Assembly: GCF_021389975.1 (NCBI RefSeq)
Contig: NZ_CP089981.1
Location: 5,109,501 to 5,173,500 of the forward strand
DNA: 64,000 nucleotides
Direction of reading: 5' to 3'
From: Fulvivirga ulvae
Lineage (GTDB): Bacteria; Bacteroidota; Bacteroidia; Cytophagales; Cyclobacteriaceae
In this document: piece by piece, positions 26,423 to 34,831 of the stretch
Numbering within the stretch: position 1 is the stretch's first letter
Layout of the letters: every line of letters begins with the position of its first letter
The notes under the pieces: model-generated
Databases searched by the model: none
What the model was told of the DNA's origin: nothing
The model's input: only the letters and a program-made list of their open reading frames with translations
Program-made: the position numbers and the translations under genes

Positions 26423-27249
26423 ATCAGGATTTGAAGATAACGGTAATCATGGCCACCTACAACATGCCCGAGTGGCTGGAGAAGGTTATTATCGGTTATG
26501 AAAACCAGACCTATAAAAATTTTGACGTGATCATTGCTGATGACGGATCGGGTGAAGAGACCAAAAAGATCATTGATGCGGCTAAGGAACGGTCTATAAT
26601 TAAGATCAACCACCTTTGGCATGAAGATGAAGGCTACAGGAGGCAAACCATCCTGAACAGGGCCATTACAGAAGCAAAAAATGAATACATCCTGTTCACC
26701 GACGGTGATTGTATACCCAGAAAGGACTTTGTAGAAGTACACGCCAATCTTGCAGAGAGAGGGCGGTTCCTGTCAGGAGGCTACTGCAAACTACCTATGG
26801 AGCTGAGCAAGCTGATCAGCAAAGACGATATACTTACCCAGCGCTGTTTTGATATAAAATGGCTCAGGGAAAATGGCCTTACTGGCTCATCTCAGTTAAG
26901 AAAGCTGGGTGCCCAGGGTAAGTGGGCCGATTTCCTCGATTTTGTTACCCCTGCCAATGCTTCATTTAACAACTGTAATACCTCTGCATGGCGCGAAGAC
27001 CTGATCGAAGTAAATGGCTATGATGAACGCATGAGGTACGGTGGGCCAGACAGGGAGATCGGTGAGCGACTGGAGAACAAAGGCATTAAAGGAAAGCAGA
27101 TCAGGCACCGGGCCATATGTGTACACCTGGATCATGCCCGTGGCTATAAAACAAAAGAATCATTGGAGCGCAACCTGGAGATCAGGAGAAATACCCGCAA
27201 AACAGGCGTGGTCAAAACCCCTTACGGAATAGAAAAACTTAACGGATGA
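26419..27249 (+). CDS. family 2 glycosyltransferase, galactosyltransferase-like
   Basis: A 276-residue GT-A enzyme: KITVIMATYNMPEWLEKVI, a clear DGD metal motif in YILFTDGDCIPRKDF, and the C-terminal Glyco_transf_7C-like region NTSAWREDLIEVNGYDERMR with GGPDREIGERL. This is the layout of chondroitin-polymerase/beta-galactosyltransferase-like family 2 proteins. It is embedded between two other transferases with 4-base overlaps on both sides, so the three act on the same glycan, probably LPS or capsule core. Confidence 0.88.
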   Translation: MNQDLKITVIMATYNMPEWLEKVIIGYENQTYKNFDVIIADDGSGEETKKIIDAAKERSIIKINHLWHEDEGYRRQTILNRAITEAKNEYILFTDGDCIPRKDFVEVHANLAERGRFLSGGYCKLPMELSKLISKDDILTQRCFDIKWLRENGLTGSSQLRKLGAQGKWADFLDFVTPANASFNNCNTSAWREDLIEVNGYDERMRYGGPDREIGERLENKGIKGKQIRHRAICVHLDHARGYKTKESLERNLEIRRNTRKTGVVKTPYGIEKLNG

Positions 27250-28220
27250 AGATTTTAATCGTTTTTGATAAAACTATACCAGTAGCCAAGTATGGTGGCA
27301 TCCAACGCATTGTATGGTGGCTGGGCAAGGAGCTGGTCAGGCAGGGACACAAAGTTATTTTTCTGGTAGGAGAGGGTTCATCGTGCCCGTTTGCAGAAGT
27401 TAAAATATACAATCCGGAAAAGCCTCTCAGGGAGCAGATACCTGATGAAGTAGACCTGGTGCACTCCTACATCCCTGTAATGGAGGAGCTGAATAAGCCA
27501 TACCTCGTACACATGGAGTCGAATACCAAAAAGCCGGAGTACGATATCAATACTGTATTTGTGTCCAGGAACCATGCAGAGCGGCACCATGCTACCTGCT
27601 ATGTACATAACGGTCTTGATCCGGAAGATTATGGACGTCCGACATTTAAAAAGAAAAACTACCTCCATTTTCTAGGTAAAGCAGCCTGGAGAGTGAAAAA
27701 CGTTAAAGGAGCCATAGAAGTAGCCCAAAAGAGTGGCAATAAGCTCCATGTCATTGGCGGTTCTAGGGTGAACTTTCACATGGGCTTCAGGTTTACCATT
27801 GACCCAAACATGCGCTTCCACGGCATGATTGGCGGTGAAAAGAAGAACAAAGTAATGCAGGAGTCCAAAGGCCTCTTGTTTCCCGTGATATGGCATGAGC
27901 CTTTTGGTATCGCCATTACCGAGAGCATGTATTTTGGTTGTCCTGTATTTGCCACGCCTTATGGCTCTATACCGGAAATTGTAGATAAAGAGTCAGGGTT
28001 TCTGACGGCGAACAAAGAAGAGCTGATCAACTACCTTAAAGACCCTGCTGATTTTAACTATCAGGGCATCCATGAGCGGGTGATGGAGTATTTTTCGATT
28101 ACACCGATGGCCAATTCCTTCCTGAAATTGTACGAGAAGATCATGAACGGAGAAACGCTAAATGCCTCTAAACCCTATTTTGAGAAGGATAGTGAACCGA
28201 AATTCCTGCCTTTTGCCTGA
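27246..28220 (+). CDS. family 4 (GT-B) glycosyltransferase
   Basis: A 324-residue retaining transferase. The N-terminal Rossmann domain starts KILIVFDKTIPVAKYGGIQR, and the C-terminal nucleotide-sugar site has EPFGIAITESMYFGCPVFAT followed by YGSIPEIV, the EX7E signature of GT4. It ends the operon; a strong terminator (28245-28275) follows 24 bases after its stop. Confidence 0.88.
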   Translation: MKILIVFDKTIPVAKYGGIQRIVWWLGKELVRQGHKVIFLVGEGSSCPFAEVKIYNPEKPLREQIPDEVDLVHSYIPVMEELNKPYLVHMESNTKKPEYDINTVFVSRNHAERHHATCYVHNGLDPEDYGRPTFKKKNYLHFLGKAAWRVKNVKGAIEVAQKSGNKLHVIGGSRVNFHMGFRFTIDPNMRFHGMIGGEKKNKVMQESKGLLFPVIWHEPFGIAITESMYFGCPVFATPYGSIPEIVDKESGFLTANKEELINYLKDPADFNYQGIHERVMEYFSITPMANSFLKLYEKIMNGETLNASKPYFEKDSEPKFLPFA

Positions 28221-28244
28221 TAACAGCTCTATACAATCTCCCCC

Positions 28245-28275
28245 GGTGGCTGTCCTCAGACAGCCACCTTTCTGT
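28245..28275 (+). terminator. rho-independent terminator of the glycosyltransferase operon
   Basis: GGTGGCTGTC - CTCA - GACAGCCACC, a perfect 10-bp stem with a 4-base loop, followed by TTTCTGT. Confidence 0.85.
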
Positions 28276-28310
28276 AGGATAATTTCAGTTTGAGCCACCA
28301 CCTGCTGCCA

Positions 28311-28403
28311 GTGTTTCTGAACAGTCAGGCATTACCAAACTTCCGGAGGTTTAGTAAAGCCGCAAGTTAGTTTTGTCTGCTGCTGTCCTAAATAAGGGGT
28401 CCA
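28311..28403 (+). repeat. dispersed repeat family 2, copy A
   Basis: About 93 bases that match the reverse complement of 34546-34637 at roughly 80 percent by eye. Shared blocks: TTCTGAACAGT, GTTTAGTAAAGCCGCAA and TTAGTT. A near-palindrome CCAAACTTCCGGAGGTTTAG lies in its middle. It sits between a terminator and the convergent CPBP gene. Confidence 0.75.
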
Positions 28404-28438
28404 ATTCAGAAGATGCGGGTATAGTATAGGATTGATCG

Positions 28439-29380
28439 TTAGGACTTGAACAGTGCCTGTTGCAACCAGGCAAATAACTCCATGAGCCAGGCTACACCCA
28501 CGTGGATGATCACGCCCCCCAAAATGCTGCGACTCTCATAGGCGATCACGCCGAGTATATAACCACCGAAAATAGAGCTGATGGCTTCTCCTTCCGGTTT
28601 GCCGAAATGTAAGAAGCAATACGTTACTACCATGGGGATAACCACATTTCTACCCATTAGAGATGCCAGGCCCAGGATCATGAAGCCCCGGAATACCAGC
28701 TCAATAGTCAGGAAATTCCATCCGTAAGCCAGCTCATAGATTATGGCCGGTACCCACTCAGGCACGCCCAGGTAAGCGGGGGAGGGGTTGGCTTTATAAA
28801 TGGGGTAAAAATTGCTGAAATTGTCAATAAAAGAGGCTGCTATCAGCAAGGGCACCATGATTAGCAGCAGGAATACATAAGGTTTGTAGTCAAAGCCTTT
28901 TAGTGTGAGCCCGTAAAAGCTCTCCAGTTTCTGATCCAGTGCTTTATAAATTACCCATAGCGGGATGATCGTGGTAAATATATTGATCAGGTTTTTACCC
29001 ACCTTTTTTGCCCAGTAGTGCAGTTGGTAGCTTAGCTCCTGATTGACGAGTATCTCATGATAATGGAAGGCAGCATCCAAAGCCAAAATAGCCAACACTG
29101 ATGCACTTTTGATCCAGAAAACCTTGTTGCTGAGCAGTGACCGGTTCTTTTTGAAGCTTACCATGATCAGTACCGCCGAATAGTAGGCAAAGCCATAGAA
29201 AAGGAAGTAATAGAGTATCCTTATGTTGCTGCCGTGGTAACTGTCTATAACCGAGTCTTCAAAGTCGAAGTAGTAATTGAAAATGAGCGAAAAAGTGAGG
29301 AATAAGGCAATTGCGCTGTAATAGCCCGGGCTAAAATCTTCCCTGAGGTGGCCTTTCAGATAATGAAGTATCTTTTTCAA
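28439..29380 (-). CDS. CPBP-family intramembrane protease-like protein
   Basis: A 313-residue membrane protein with about eight hydrophobic helices. The CPBP/Abi core is visible: ELVFRG (Glu and Arg of motif 1), YCFLHFGKPEGEA (motif 2 His) and GGVIIHVGVAWLME (motif 3 His). The first Glu of the usual EExxxR is Ile here, though the second Glu, thought to be catalytic together with the His residues, is kept. Substrates are unknown. It is the last gene of an accC - DUF1015 - maf - CPBP run, starting 9 bases after the maf stop. Confidence 0.82.
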   Translation of the reverse strand: MKKILHYLKGHLREDFSPGYYSAIALFLTFSLIFNYYFDFEDSVIDSYHGSNIRILYYFLFYGFAYYSAVLIMVSFKKNRSLLSNKVFWIKSASVLAILALDAAFHYHEILVNQELSYQLHYWAKKVGKNLINIFTTIIPLWVIYKALDQKLESFYGLTLKGFDYKPYVFLLLIMVPLLIAASFIDNFSNFYPIYKANPSPAYLGVPEWVPAIIYELAYGWNFLTIELVFRGFMILGLASLMGRNVVIPMVVTYCFLHFGKPEGEAISSIFGGYILGVIAYESRSILGGVIIHVGVAWLMELFAWLQQALFKS

Positions 29381-29389
29381 GGTTGTAAC

Positions 29390-29959
29390 TTACAAGGTAA
29401 AGAGCGCTTCATACACTTTATTGACCGGCAGACCGACCACGTTAAAAAATGACCCTTCTATCTTTTCAATGCCCACCATGCCGATCCACTCCTGAATACC
29501 ATAGGCTCCTGCTTTGTCATAAGGGAGGTAATTGGTAATGTAGTAGTCAATTTCCTCTTCGGATAACTTTTTGAAATACACTCGGGTAGTATCGTCAAAA
29601 ACAATCTGTTTGTCACGGCTTTTAATGCATACCCCTGTAATTACCTCATGCTCTGTACCAGATAGCGCTTCAAGCATGCGTCTGGCATCGTCATAATTTT
29701 CAGGCTTGCCCAGGATCTGATCATTCAACTTTACAATGGTGTCTGCCGTAATGACCACCTCATCCTTCAGGTCATTGCCATAGGCATTACCTTTCTTGGC
29801 GGCAAGGTATTTGGCTACTTCTTCGGGAGGAGTGTCCTCAGGATACGATTCATCTACCTCTTTGGTCTTTATCTCAAACTCAAAGCCTGCATTGCGGAGA
29901 AGCTCCTGGCGGCGTGGAGAGTTAGAAGCAAGAATGAGGGGGCGATTGAAATTCATCAT
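29390..29959 (-). CDS. maf: Maf-type nucleoside triphosphate pyrophosphatase
   Basis: Hydrolyses non-canonical or bulk dTTP/UTP-type nucleotides to monophosphates. Landmarks over 189 residues: LILASNSPRRQELL (N-terminal substrate loop), VDESYPEDTPPEEVAKYLA, VVITADTIVKLND and YDKAGAYGIQEW. The start can be 29959 or the next ATG 3 bases on. Its 5' end overlaps the 3' end of the DUF1015 gene by 38 bases, a rather long same-strand overlap. Confidence 0.93.
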   Translation of the reverse strand: MMNFNRPLILASNSPRRQELLRNAGFEFEIKTKEVDESYPEDTPPEEVAKYLAAKKGNAYGNDLKDEVVITADTIVKLNDQILGKPENYDDARRMLEALSGTEHEVITGVCIKSRDKQIVFDDTTRVYFKKLSEEEIDYYITNYLPYDKAGAYGIQEWIGMVGIEKIEGSFFNVVGLPVNKVYEALFTL

Positions 29960-31220
29960 CTTTTATAGAGCTAAATAAGAAACCGCAGATTACTTTCGGG
30001 TAAAAATATGTCGATTTTTGAGGCATCAGATAACCACTGTAGCATACCTTTTTTACATCGTTCATGGTGATGTCATTGGTAATGATCGCCATTTGAGCCT
30101 CATCGCGGATAACTTTTGCGAGACAATCACTGAAGCTACGGTCAAATTCTATATTTTCCGATGTGCGTTGGTTCTTGCCTTGTATTCCCAATATCTTCTC
30201 AATAATGAAGTAGTGCATTACCGTAAGGTCCAACTTTTTTATTTCATCGGGGAAATTCCATTTTAATGCAGATATTTTCTCAGGCTTTAACCTTACTTTA
30301 TAGGCGTAGTCCTTGAAAAGCAATCCAAAAGCCCATTGTTTACCTAATATGATCTCATTGATATTATAAGCATCTTCAACCGGTTTGATGATAAAGTCTT
30401 CACTGAATTTCTCCATGAGTTTCTTTTCATCAAAGCCACTGATATTCTTGATAAGGCGATGTGTTGGTAAAATCCTCAGATCACCCGCTTCAGTATTAGT
30501 CAGGAACATCAAATGGTAATTATAACCCTCGTCGCCTTTGTGCCCTTCCCGTTGCATCATCTTTTTACGATACATCAAAGAGCCCTCATACCGGTGATGT
30601 CCGTCAGCCAGTATGATCTTCTTATCTTTGATAACCTCAAGGAATTTTTTAATAACCCCTGCGTCATGAATAACGCTCAGTACATCCCTTACTCCCTGGT
30701 AATCCTCTGTTTCAAATAATGGATGCTTCATGCTGTCATCCATGTATTTTTCCAGCTCAAAATCCTTATCAGTATAGAGGCCGTGTGTGGGACTCACATT
30801 GAGGTGTGTTTTTTCGAGCAGGTCGATCCGGTCATTTACAGCCTTTGGGATAGTATTTTCATGTCTGAGAATAACTTCTTCATCCCAGTCGTAAGCCCTG
30901 ATATTGCAAATAAAACCTTTGCGGCAATACTCCTTATGGCTACCTGGTAAGGTAAAATACTGGTAGTAGACGTAGATACCATATATAGGATCCTGTTCTA
31001 TAATCCCTTCATTTTTCCACTTTTCCAGCAGTAAAGCAGCATTATCGGCTGCATTTTCTCCTCTGGGAACGGAGAGGTGGATGCTGTTATATGGATTTTG
31101 GTATAGCTTTCCCCTTTGCCGGGGAGATACCACATCAAAGAGGGGAGAGGTGAGTTCGTCAATTCCGGAGGTTAACTCGCTGTTATAACGCCACGCTCTT
31201 AAAGGTTTTATTTCGGCCAT
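29922..31220 (-). CDS. DUF1015 family protein
   Basis: A 432-residue protein of the DUF1015 family, often found beside serine-biosynthesis genes in Bacteroidota. Typical stretches are IKPLRAWRYN at the start, SPLFDVVSPRQRGKLYQNPY, ILADGHHRYEGSLMYRKKM and LPTHRLIKNISGF. The HHR of ADGHHRYE is the strongest conserved site; the function is not established. It starts 13 bases after the accC stop. Its last residues (FQSPPHSCF) overlap maf and look non-conserved, so a shorter ancestral end is possible. Confidence 0.88.
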   Translation of the reverse strand: MAEIKPLRAWRYNSELTSGIDELTSPLFDVVSPRQRGKLYQNPYNSIHLSVPRGENAADNAALLLEKWKNEGIIEQDPIYGIYVYYQYFTLPGSHKEYCRKGFICNIRAYDWDEEVILRHENTIPKAVNDRIDLLEKTHLNVSPTHGLYTDKDFELEKYMDDSMKHPLFETEDYQGVRDVLSVIHDAGVIKKFLEVIKDKKIILADGHHRYEGSLMYRKKMMQREGHKGDEGYNYHLMFLTNTEAGDLRILPTHRLIKNISGFDEKKLMEKFSEDFIIKPVEDAYNINEIILGKQWAFGLLFKDYAYKVRLKPEKISALKWNFPDEIKKLDLTVMHYFIIEKILGIQGKNQRTSENIEFDRSFSDCLAKVIRDEAQMAIITNDITMNDVKKVCYSGYLMPQKSTYFYPKVICGFLFSSIKDDEFQSPPHSCF

Positions 31221-31233
31221 GGGTAGATTATTG

Positions 31234-32730
31234 CTAGTTTCTGGCCCTCTGTTTCCATTTGCTTCGAGGGGTGGAATTAGCTGCTTTTTGAGTTTTGTGT
31301 TGTTTAGTATCTTCGAGAAGCATGGCAGCGAGTGCTGCAGCTATCATCTGCTCGTCGTTTTGCTCTTTTGTTTCCAGTTTTTCCGGAGAAAAGTGTCTTT
31401 CTACAAAGGTGGTGTCAAAATTTCCAGAGGTAAAAGCCTCATGGTTCAGCACAAATCTTCCGAATTCGAGAGTAGTTTCGATACCACTGATTTCGTATTC
31501 CTCAATGGCCCTCAGCATTCTTTGGATGGCGGCCGGCCTGTCTTCGGCGTACACCGTAAGCTTGGCAATCATCGGGTCATAGTAGATAGGTATATCCATG
31601 CCCTGTTCAAAACCGTCGTCAACACGCACACCCGGGCCTTCAGGTCTTATATATTTATTTAATCTGCCAATATCAGGCAGGAAGTTGTTTTTCGGATCTT
31701 CGGCATACACTCTCAATTCCAAGGCGTGACCGTTAAAAGAAAGGTCTTCCTGTTTAAACTCCAGTTTCGAGCCTTCCGCTATTTTAACCTGTTCTTTAAC
31801 CAGGTCGATTCCGGTAATTTCTTCGGTCACCGGGTGCTCTACTTGCAGTCGGGTATTCATTTCCAGAAAATAAAAATTGAGCTTATCATCTACAATAAAT
31901 TCAACTGTACCTGCTCCATAGTAATTACAAGCTTTGGCAACACGAACAGCCGCCTTTCCCATGGCTTCCCTTACTTCAGGTGTAAGTACCGATGAAGGCG
32001 CTTCTTCTATAACCTTCTGGTGACGTCTTTGAATAGAGCACTCCCTTTCAAAAAGGTGGATTATGTTGCCGTGCTGGTCTCCCAGGATCTGGAATTCAAT
32101 ATGGCGAGGGGAGGTTACAAACTTTTCAATAAATACGGAGCCATCTCCAAAGGCTGATTTTGCCTCGCTGATAGCCCTTTTCATCTGCTCTTCAAACTCC
32201 GATTCTTTGGTTACAATCCTCATACCTTTACCACCACCACCGGCGCTGGCTTTGATCAGGATCGGGTAACCAATTTCTGCGGCAATACTTTTTGCTTCAT
32301 CGATATCATCAATGGCCTTTTCAGTACCAGGCACAAGCGGCACATCATACTTTGCTACGGCAGCCTTAGCAGCCAGCTTGCTTCCCATGGTTTCTATGGC
32401 TTCCGGGGAAGGGCCTATGAATATAATGTTATTTTCAGACACCAGTTTGGCGAATTCTGCGTTCTCTGACAGAAAACCATAACCAGGGTGTATGGCATCT
32501 ACATGGAGGTCTTTGCACACTTTTATGATCTTATCGCTGCGTAGATACGATTCGGCAGAAGCGGCCGGCCCCAGGCATACGGCTTCATCTGCATGCCTGA
32601 CATGCAGGGCGTTACGGTCAGCTTCGCTATACACGGCAACGGTTTTTATGCCCATTTCCCGTGCAGATCTAATGATTCGTAATGCTATTTCGCCCCTGTT
32701 GGCGATGAGTATTTTCTGGATTTTCTTCAT
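31234..32730 (-). CDS. accC: biotin carboxylase subunit of an acyl-CoA carboxylase
   Basis: ATP-dependent carboxylation of biotin. 498 residues from ATG 32730 (MKKIQKILIANRGEIALRI); an upstream in-frame ATG adds only five residues. Landmarks: KASAGGGGKGMRIV (glycine-rich ATP-grasp loop), FLEMNTRLQVEHPVTE (metal and carboxylate site), and a C-terminal domain with YDPMIAKLTVYAEDR. A short Lys/Gln-rich tail is added. No biotin carrier gene is adjacent, so it may serve acetyl-CoA or propionyl-CoA carboxylase. An 8-bp inverted repeat (32738-32795) lies just before the start. Confidence 0.93.
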   Translation of the reverse strand: MKKIQKILIANRGEIALRIIRSAREMGIKTVAVYSEADRNALHVRHADEAVCLGPAASAESYLRSDKIIKVCKDLHVDAIHPGYGFLSENAEFAKLVSENNIIFIGPSPEAIETMGSKLAAKAAVAKYDVPLVPGTEKAIDDIDEAKSIAAEIGYPILIKASAGGGGKGMRIVTKESEFEEQMKRAISEAKSAFGDGSVFIEKFVTSPRHIEFQILGDQHGNIIHLFERECSIQRRHQKVIEEAPSSVLTPEVREAMGKAAVRVAKACNYYGAGTVEFIVDDKLNFYFLEMNTRLQVEHPVTEEITGIDLVKEQVKIAEGSKLEFKQEDLSFNGHALELRVYAEDPKNNFLPDIGRLNKYIRPEGPGVRVDDGFEQGMDIPIYYDPMIAKLTVYAEDRPAAIQRMLRAIEEYEISGIETTLEFGRFVLNHEAFTSGNFDTTFVERHFSPEKLETKEQNDEQMIAAALAAMLLEDTKQHKTQKAANSTPRSKWKQRARN

Positions 32731-32737
32731 GTCAAAT

Positions 32738-32795
32738 GGCCTCAAAAATGAATCACAATGCTAATTAAATATTTGTTATTTACGAAATTGAGGCC
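32738..32795. promoter_or_regulatory. separated inverted repeat between accC and spt
   Basis: GGCCTCAA (32738-32745) and TTGAGGCC (32788-32795) are exact inverted repeats 42 bases apart, in the divergent spacer of a fatty-acid and a sphingolipid gene. The position suits a looping regulator site or the leader of accC; chance is not excluded. Confidence 0.25.
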
Positions 32796-32818
32796 GCATT
32801 AAAAATAAACGCGCCTTT

Positions 32819-32848
32819 TTGACAAGACCATTATTAATGTTAGATTTG
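32819..32848 (+). promoter_or_regulatory. promoter of the serine palmitoyltransferase gene
   Basis: TTG at 32819-32821, a 19-base spacer, and TAGATTTG at 32841-32848: an exact match to the Bacteroidota housekeeping promoter (TTG / TAnnTTTG). A start near 32855 gives a leader of about 42 bases before the GTG codon. Confidence 0.75.
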
Positions 32849-32896
32849 TGTGCTTTTTATAAGTATATGGACGTTTTATAATAAAACTTATTTGTA

Positions 32897-34144
32897 GTGG
32901 ATCTATTTGATAAATTAAAAGTAGAAGAGGGCGCTTTAGGTCAACATTCGCATCTTCCTAAAGATTATTTCATGTTCCCTAAACTGGAAGGAGATATAGC
33001 TCCAAGAATGAAGTTTAATGGGAAAGAAGTATTGACGTGGAGTTTGAACAACTATTTGGGGTTGGCAAACCACCCGGAAGTAAGAAGAGTTGATGCTGAA
33101 GCTGCTGAAAGATGGGGACTTGCATATCCTATGGGCGCCAGAATGATGTCAGGAAACTCCGTTCATCATATCGAGCTTGAGGAAAAGCTGGCAGAGTTTA
33201 TAGATAAAGAAGCGGTAATGCTTCTTAACTATGGTTATCAGGGTGTATTATCAATCATTGACGCCGTAGTAGACAGAAAAGATGTTATTGTATATGATGC
33301 GGAATCTCACGCCTGTATTATAGATGGTGTAAGACTGCACATGGGTAAACGCTTCGTGTTCCCCCACAATAACATTGAAAACCTTGAAAAGCAGCTTCAA
33401 AGAGCCAAGAAGATCACTGACGAAACAGGCGGTGGTATCCTTGTTATTACCGAAGGTGTTTTTGGTATGTCAGGCAACATGGGTAACCTGAAAGACATTA
33501 TTGCCCTTAAAGACAAATACCAGTTCAGACTTTTTGTTGACGACGCTCACGGTTTCGGTACCATGGGTAAGACAGGAGCAGGAACAGGTGAGGAGCAAGG
33601 TGTTCAGGATGGTATTGATCTTTACTTCTCTACATTTGCCAAGTCTATGGCCAGCATCGGAGCTTTTGTGGGAGGTAACAACTCTATCATTCAGTATCTG
33701 AGATACACGATGAGATCTCAGATCTTCGCCAAGACGCTCCCTATGCCGCTTGTAATAGGAGCCTTGAAAAGACTGGAGCTTTTGAGAACGCAGCCTGAAT
33801 TGAAGGATAACCTTTGGAAGGTTGTAAATGCTTTGCAGTCCGGTCTTAAGAAACACGGTTTCGATATAGGAACCACTAAATCCCCTGTAACACCTGTATT
33901 ATTTAAAGGTGGACTGGGAGAGGGTGCCAACATGGCTATGGATTTGAGAGAGAATTACAACATATTCTGCTCAATGGTAATTTACCCTGTTGTACCTAAG
34001 GATGTGATCATGCTGAGATTGATCCCTACTGCTGTACATACTCTGGGAGATGTAGAGGAAACAATTAACGCTTTTGCCGCTGTTAAGGAGAAACTTGACA
34101 ATGGCGTTTACAGAAGAGAGGAAATTATCGCAATAACTAAGTAA
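32897..34144 (+). CDS. spt: serine palmitoyltransferase (alpha-oxoamine synthase)
   Basis: First step of sphingolipid synthesis: serine plus palmitoyl-CoA to 3-ketosphinganine. 415 residues starting at GTG. The PLP lysine is K249 in FSTFAKSMASIGAF; D215 and H218 in FVDDAHGFG and H138 in ESHACIIDG hold the cofactor. The N-terminal NNYLGLANHP and YPMGARMMSGN fit the bacterial soluble enzyme, close to the Bacteroidota type. 2-amino-3-ketobutyrate CoA ligase is the main alternative, but the N-terminal stretch HSHLPKDYFMFPKLEGDI favours SPT. The histone-like gene follows after 109 bases. Confidence 0.85.
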   Translation: MDLFDKLKVEEGALGQHSHLPKDYFMFPKLEGDIAPRMKFNGKEVLTWSLNNYLGLANHPEVRRVDAEAAERWGLAYPMGARMMSGNSVHHIELEEKLAEFIDKEAVMLLNYGYQGVLSIIDAVVDRKDVIVYDAESHACIIDGVRLHMGKRFVFPHNNIENLEKQLQRAKKITDETGGGILVITEGVFGMSGNMGNLKDIIALKDKYQFRLFVDDAHGFGTMGKTGAGTGEEQGVQDGIDLYFSTFAKSMASIGAFVGGNNSIIQYLRYTMRSQIFAKTLPMPLVIGALKRLELLRTQPELKDNLWKVVNALQSGLKKHGFDIGTTKSPVTPVLFKGGLGEGANMAMDLRENYNIFCSMVIYPVVPKDVIMLRLIPTAVHTLGDVEETINAFAAVKEKLDNGVYRREEIIAITK

Positions 34145-34253
34145 AAAAGTTAAAAAAAAGACCGTTTTTGGTTTAATTATAAACATTTTGCTTATATTGC
34201 CTCCTCAAAATTAATAGTAGAAAATTTTCAATAACCTTAAAATTTTATCACGT

Positions 34254-34430
34254 ATGAACAAATTTGCTCAACTTAGAGATTTAGTAATGTCATTGGAGTC
34301 TGACTTCGAGAAATTCTACGATAAGAATAATAACGCTGCTGGAACTAGAGTTAGAAAAGGCATGCAAGATCTGAAAAACCTTGCTCAGGAGATCAGAGTT
34401 GAAGTTCAAGATATGAAGAACAAAGGATAA
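34254..34430 (+). CDS. small histone H1-like protein
   Basis: A 58-residue basic/helical protein (MNKFAQLRDLVMSLESDFEK, then GTRVRKGMQDLKNLAQEIRV) of the Bacteroidota histone-H1/Hc1-like family; the GTRVRKGMQ motif is its hallmark. It may bind DNA as an abundant nucleoid protein. A perfect terminator follows 24 bases after the stop. Confidence 0.85.
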   Translation: MNKFAQLRDLVMSLESDFEKFYDKNNNAAGTRVRKGMQDLKNLAQEIRVEVQDMKNKG

Positions 34431-34454
34431 TCTAATTCTTTTAAGCAAATAAAT

Positions 34455-34486
34455 AAAAAAGGGACAACACAAGTTGTCCCTTTTTT
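34455..34486 (+). terminator. strong bidirectional-type terminator
   Basis: AAAAAAGGGACAAC - ACAA - GTTGTCCCTTTTTT, a perfect stem of 14 bp including the A/T arms with a 4-base loop, right after the histone-like gene. Confidence 0.9.
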
Positions 34487-34545
34487 AATTTAGGGCATTT
34501 CACCCTTAAAAGACCTGCTTCCCGAGGCATACATCTTTCAGACAG

Positions 34546-34637
34546 GGACATTATTTGTTAGAAAGGCAGCCAACAGAACTAAATTGCGGCTTTACTAAAC
34601 TTCCGAAAGTTTGATAAAGCTGAACTGTTCAGAAGCA
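34546..34637 (-). repeat. dispersed repeat family 2, copy B (inverted)
   Basis: Reverse-complement copy of 28311-28403 (see that entry); its internal near-palindrome reads ACTAAACTTCCGAAAGTTTG. It lies in the 400-base spacer between the histone-like terminator and dapA. Apart from this repeat I see no gene or RNA in 34487-34831. Confidence 0.75.
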
Positions 34638-34831
34638 TGTGACCGTAGGTAATACATAAAGACCGATGAAATCTCACCCTTCCAGAGGCACCGTATTCAA
34701 TTTTTTAACAAAGGCCGCACCTTTTACTGATAAATAGCACCCTTTCAAGGCTGGGAGTTGAATCAATTAAAAACCTGTAAAGTGAAGCTTGTTTCTGAAA
34801 AGCAATAAACCGCTTCGAGGTTTGCCAACTG

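Noticed and set aside
31219..31662. Plus-strand ORF opposite accC
   Set aside because: Antisense of a strongly conserved gene; no domain.
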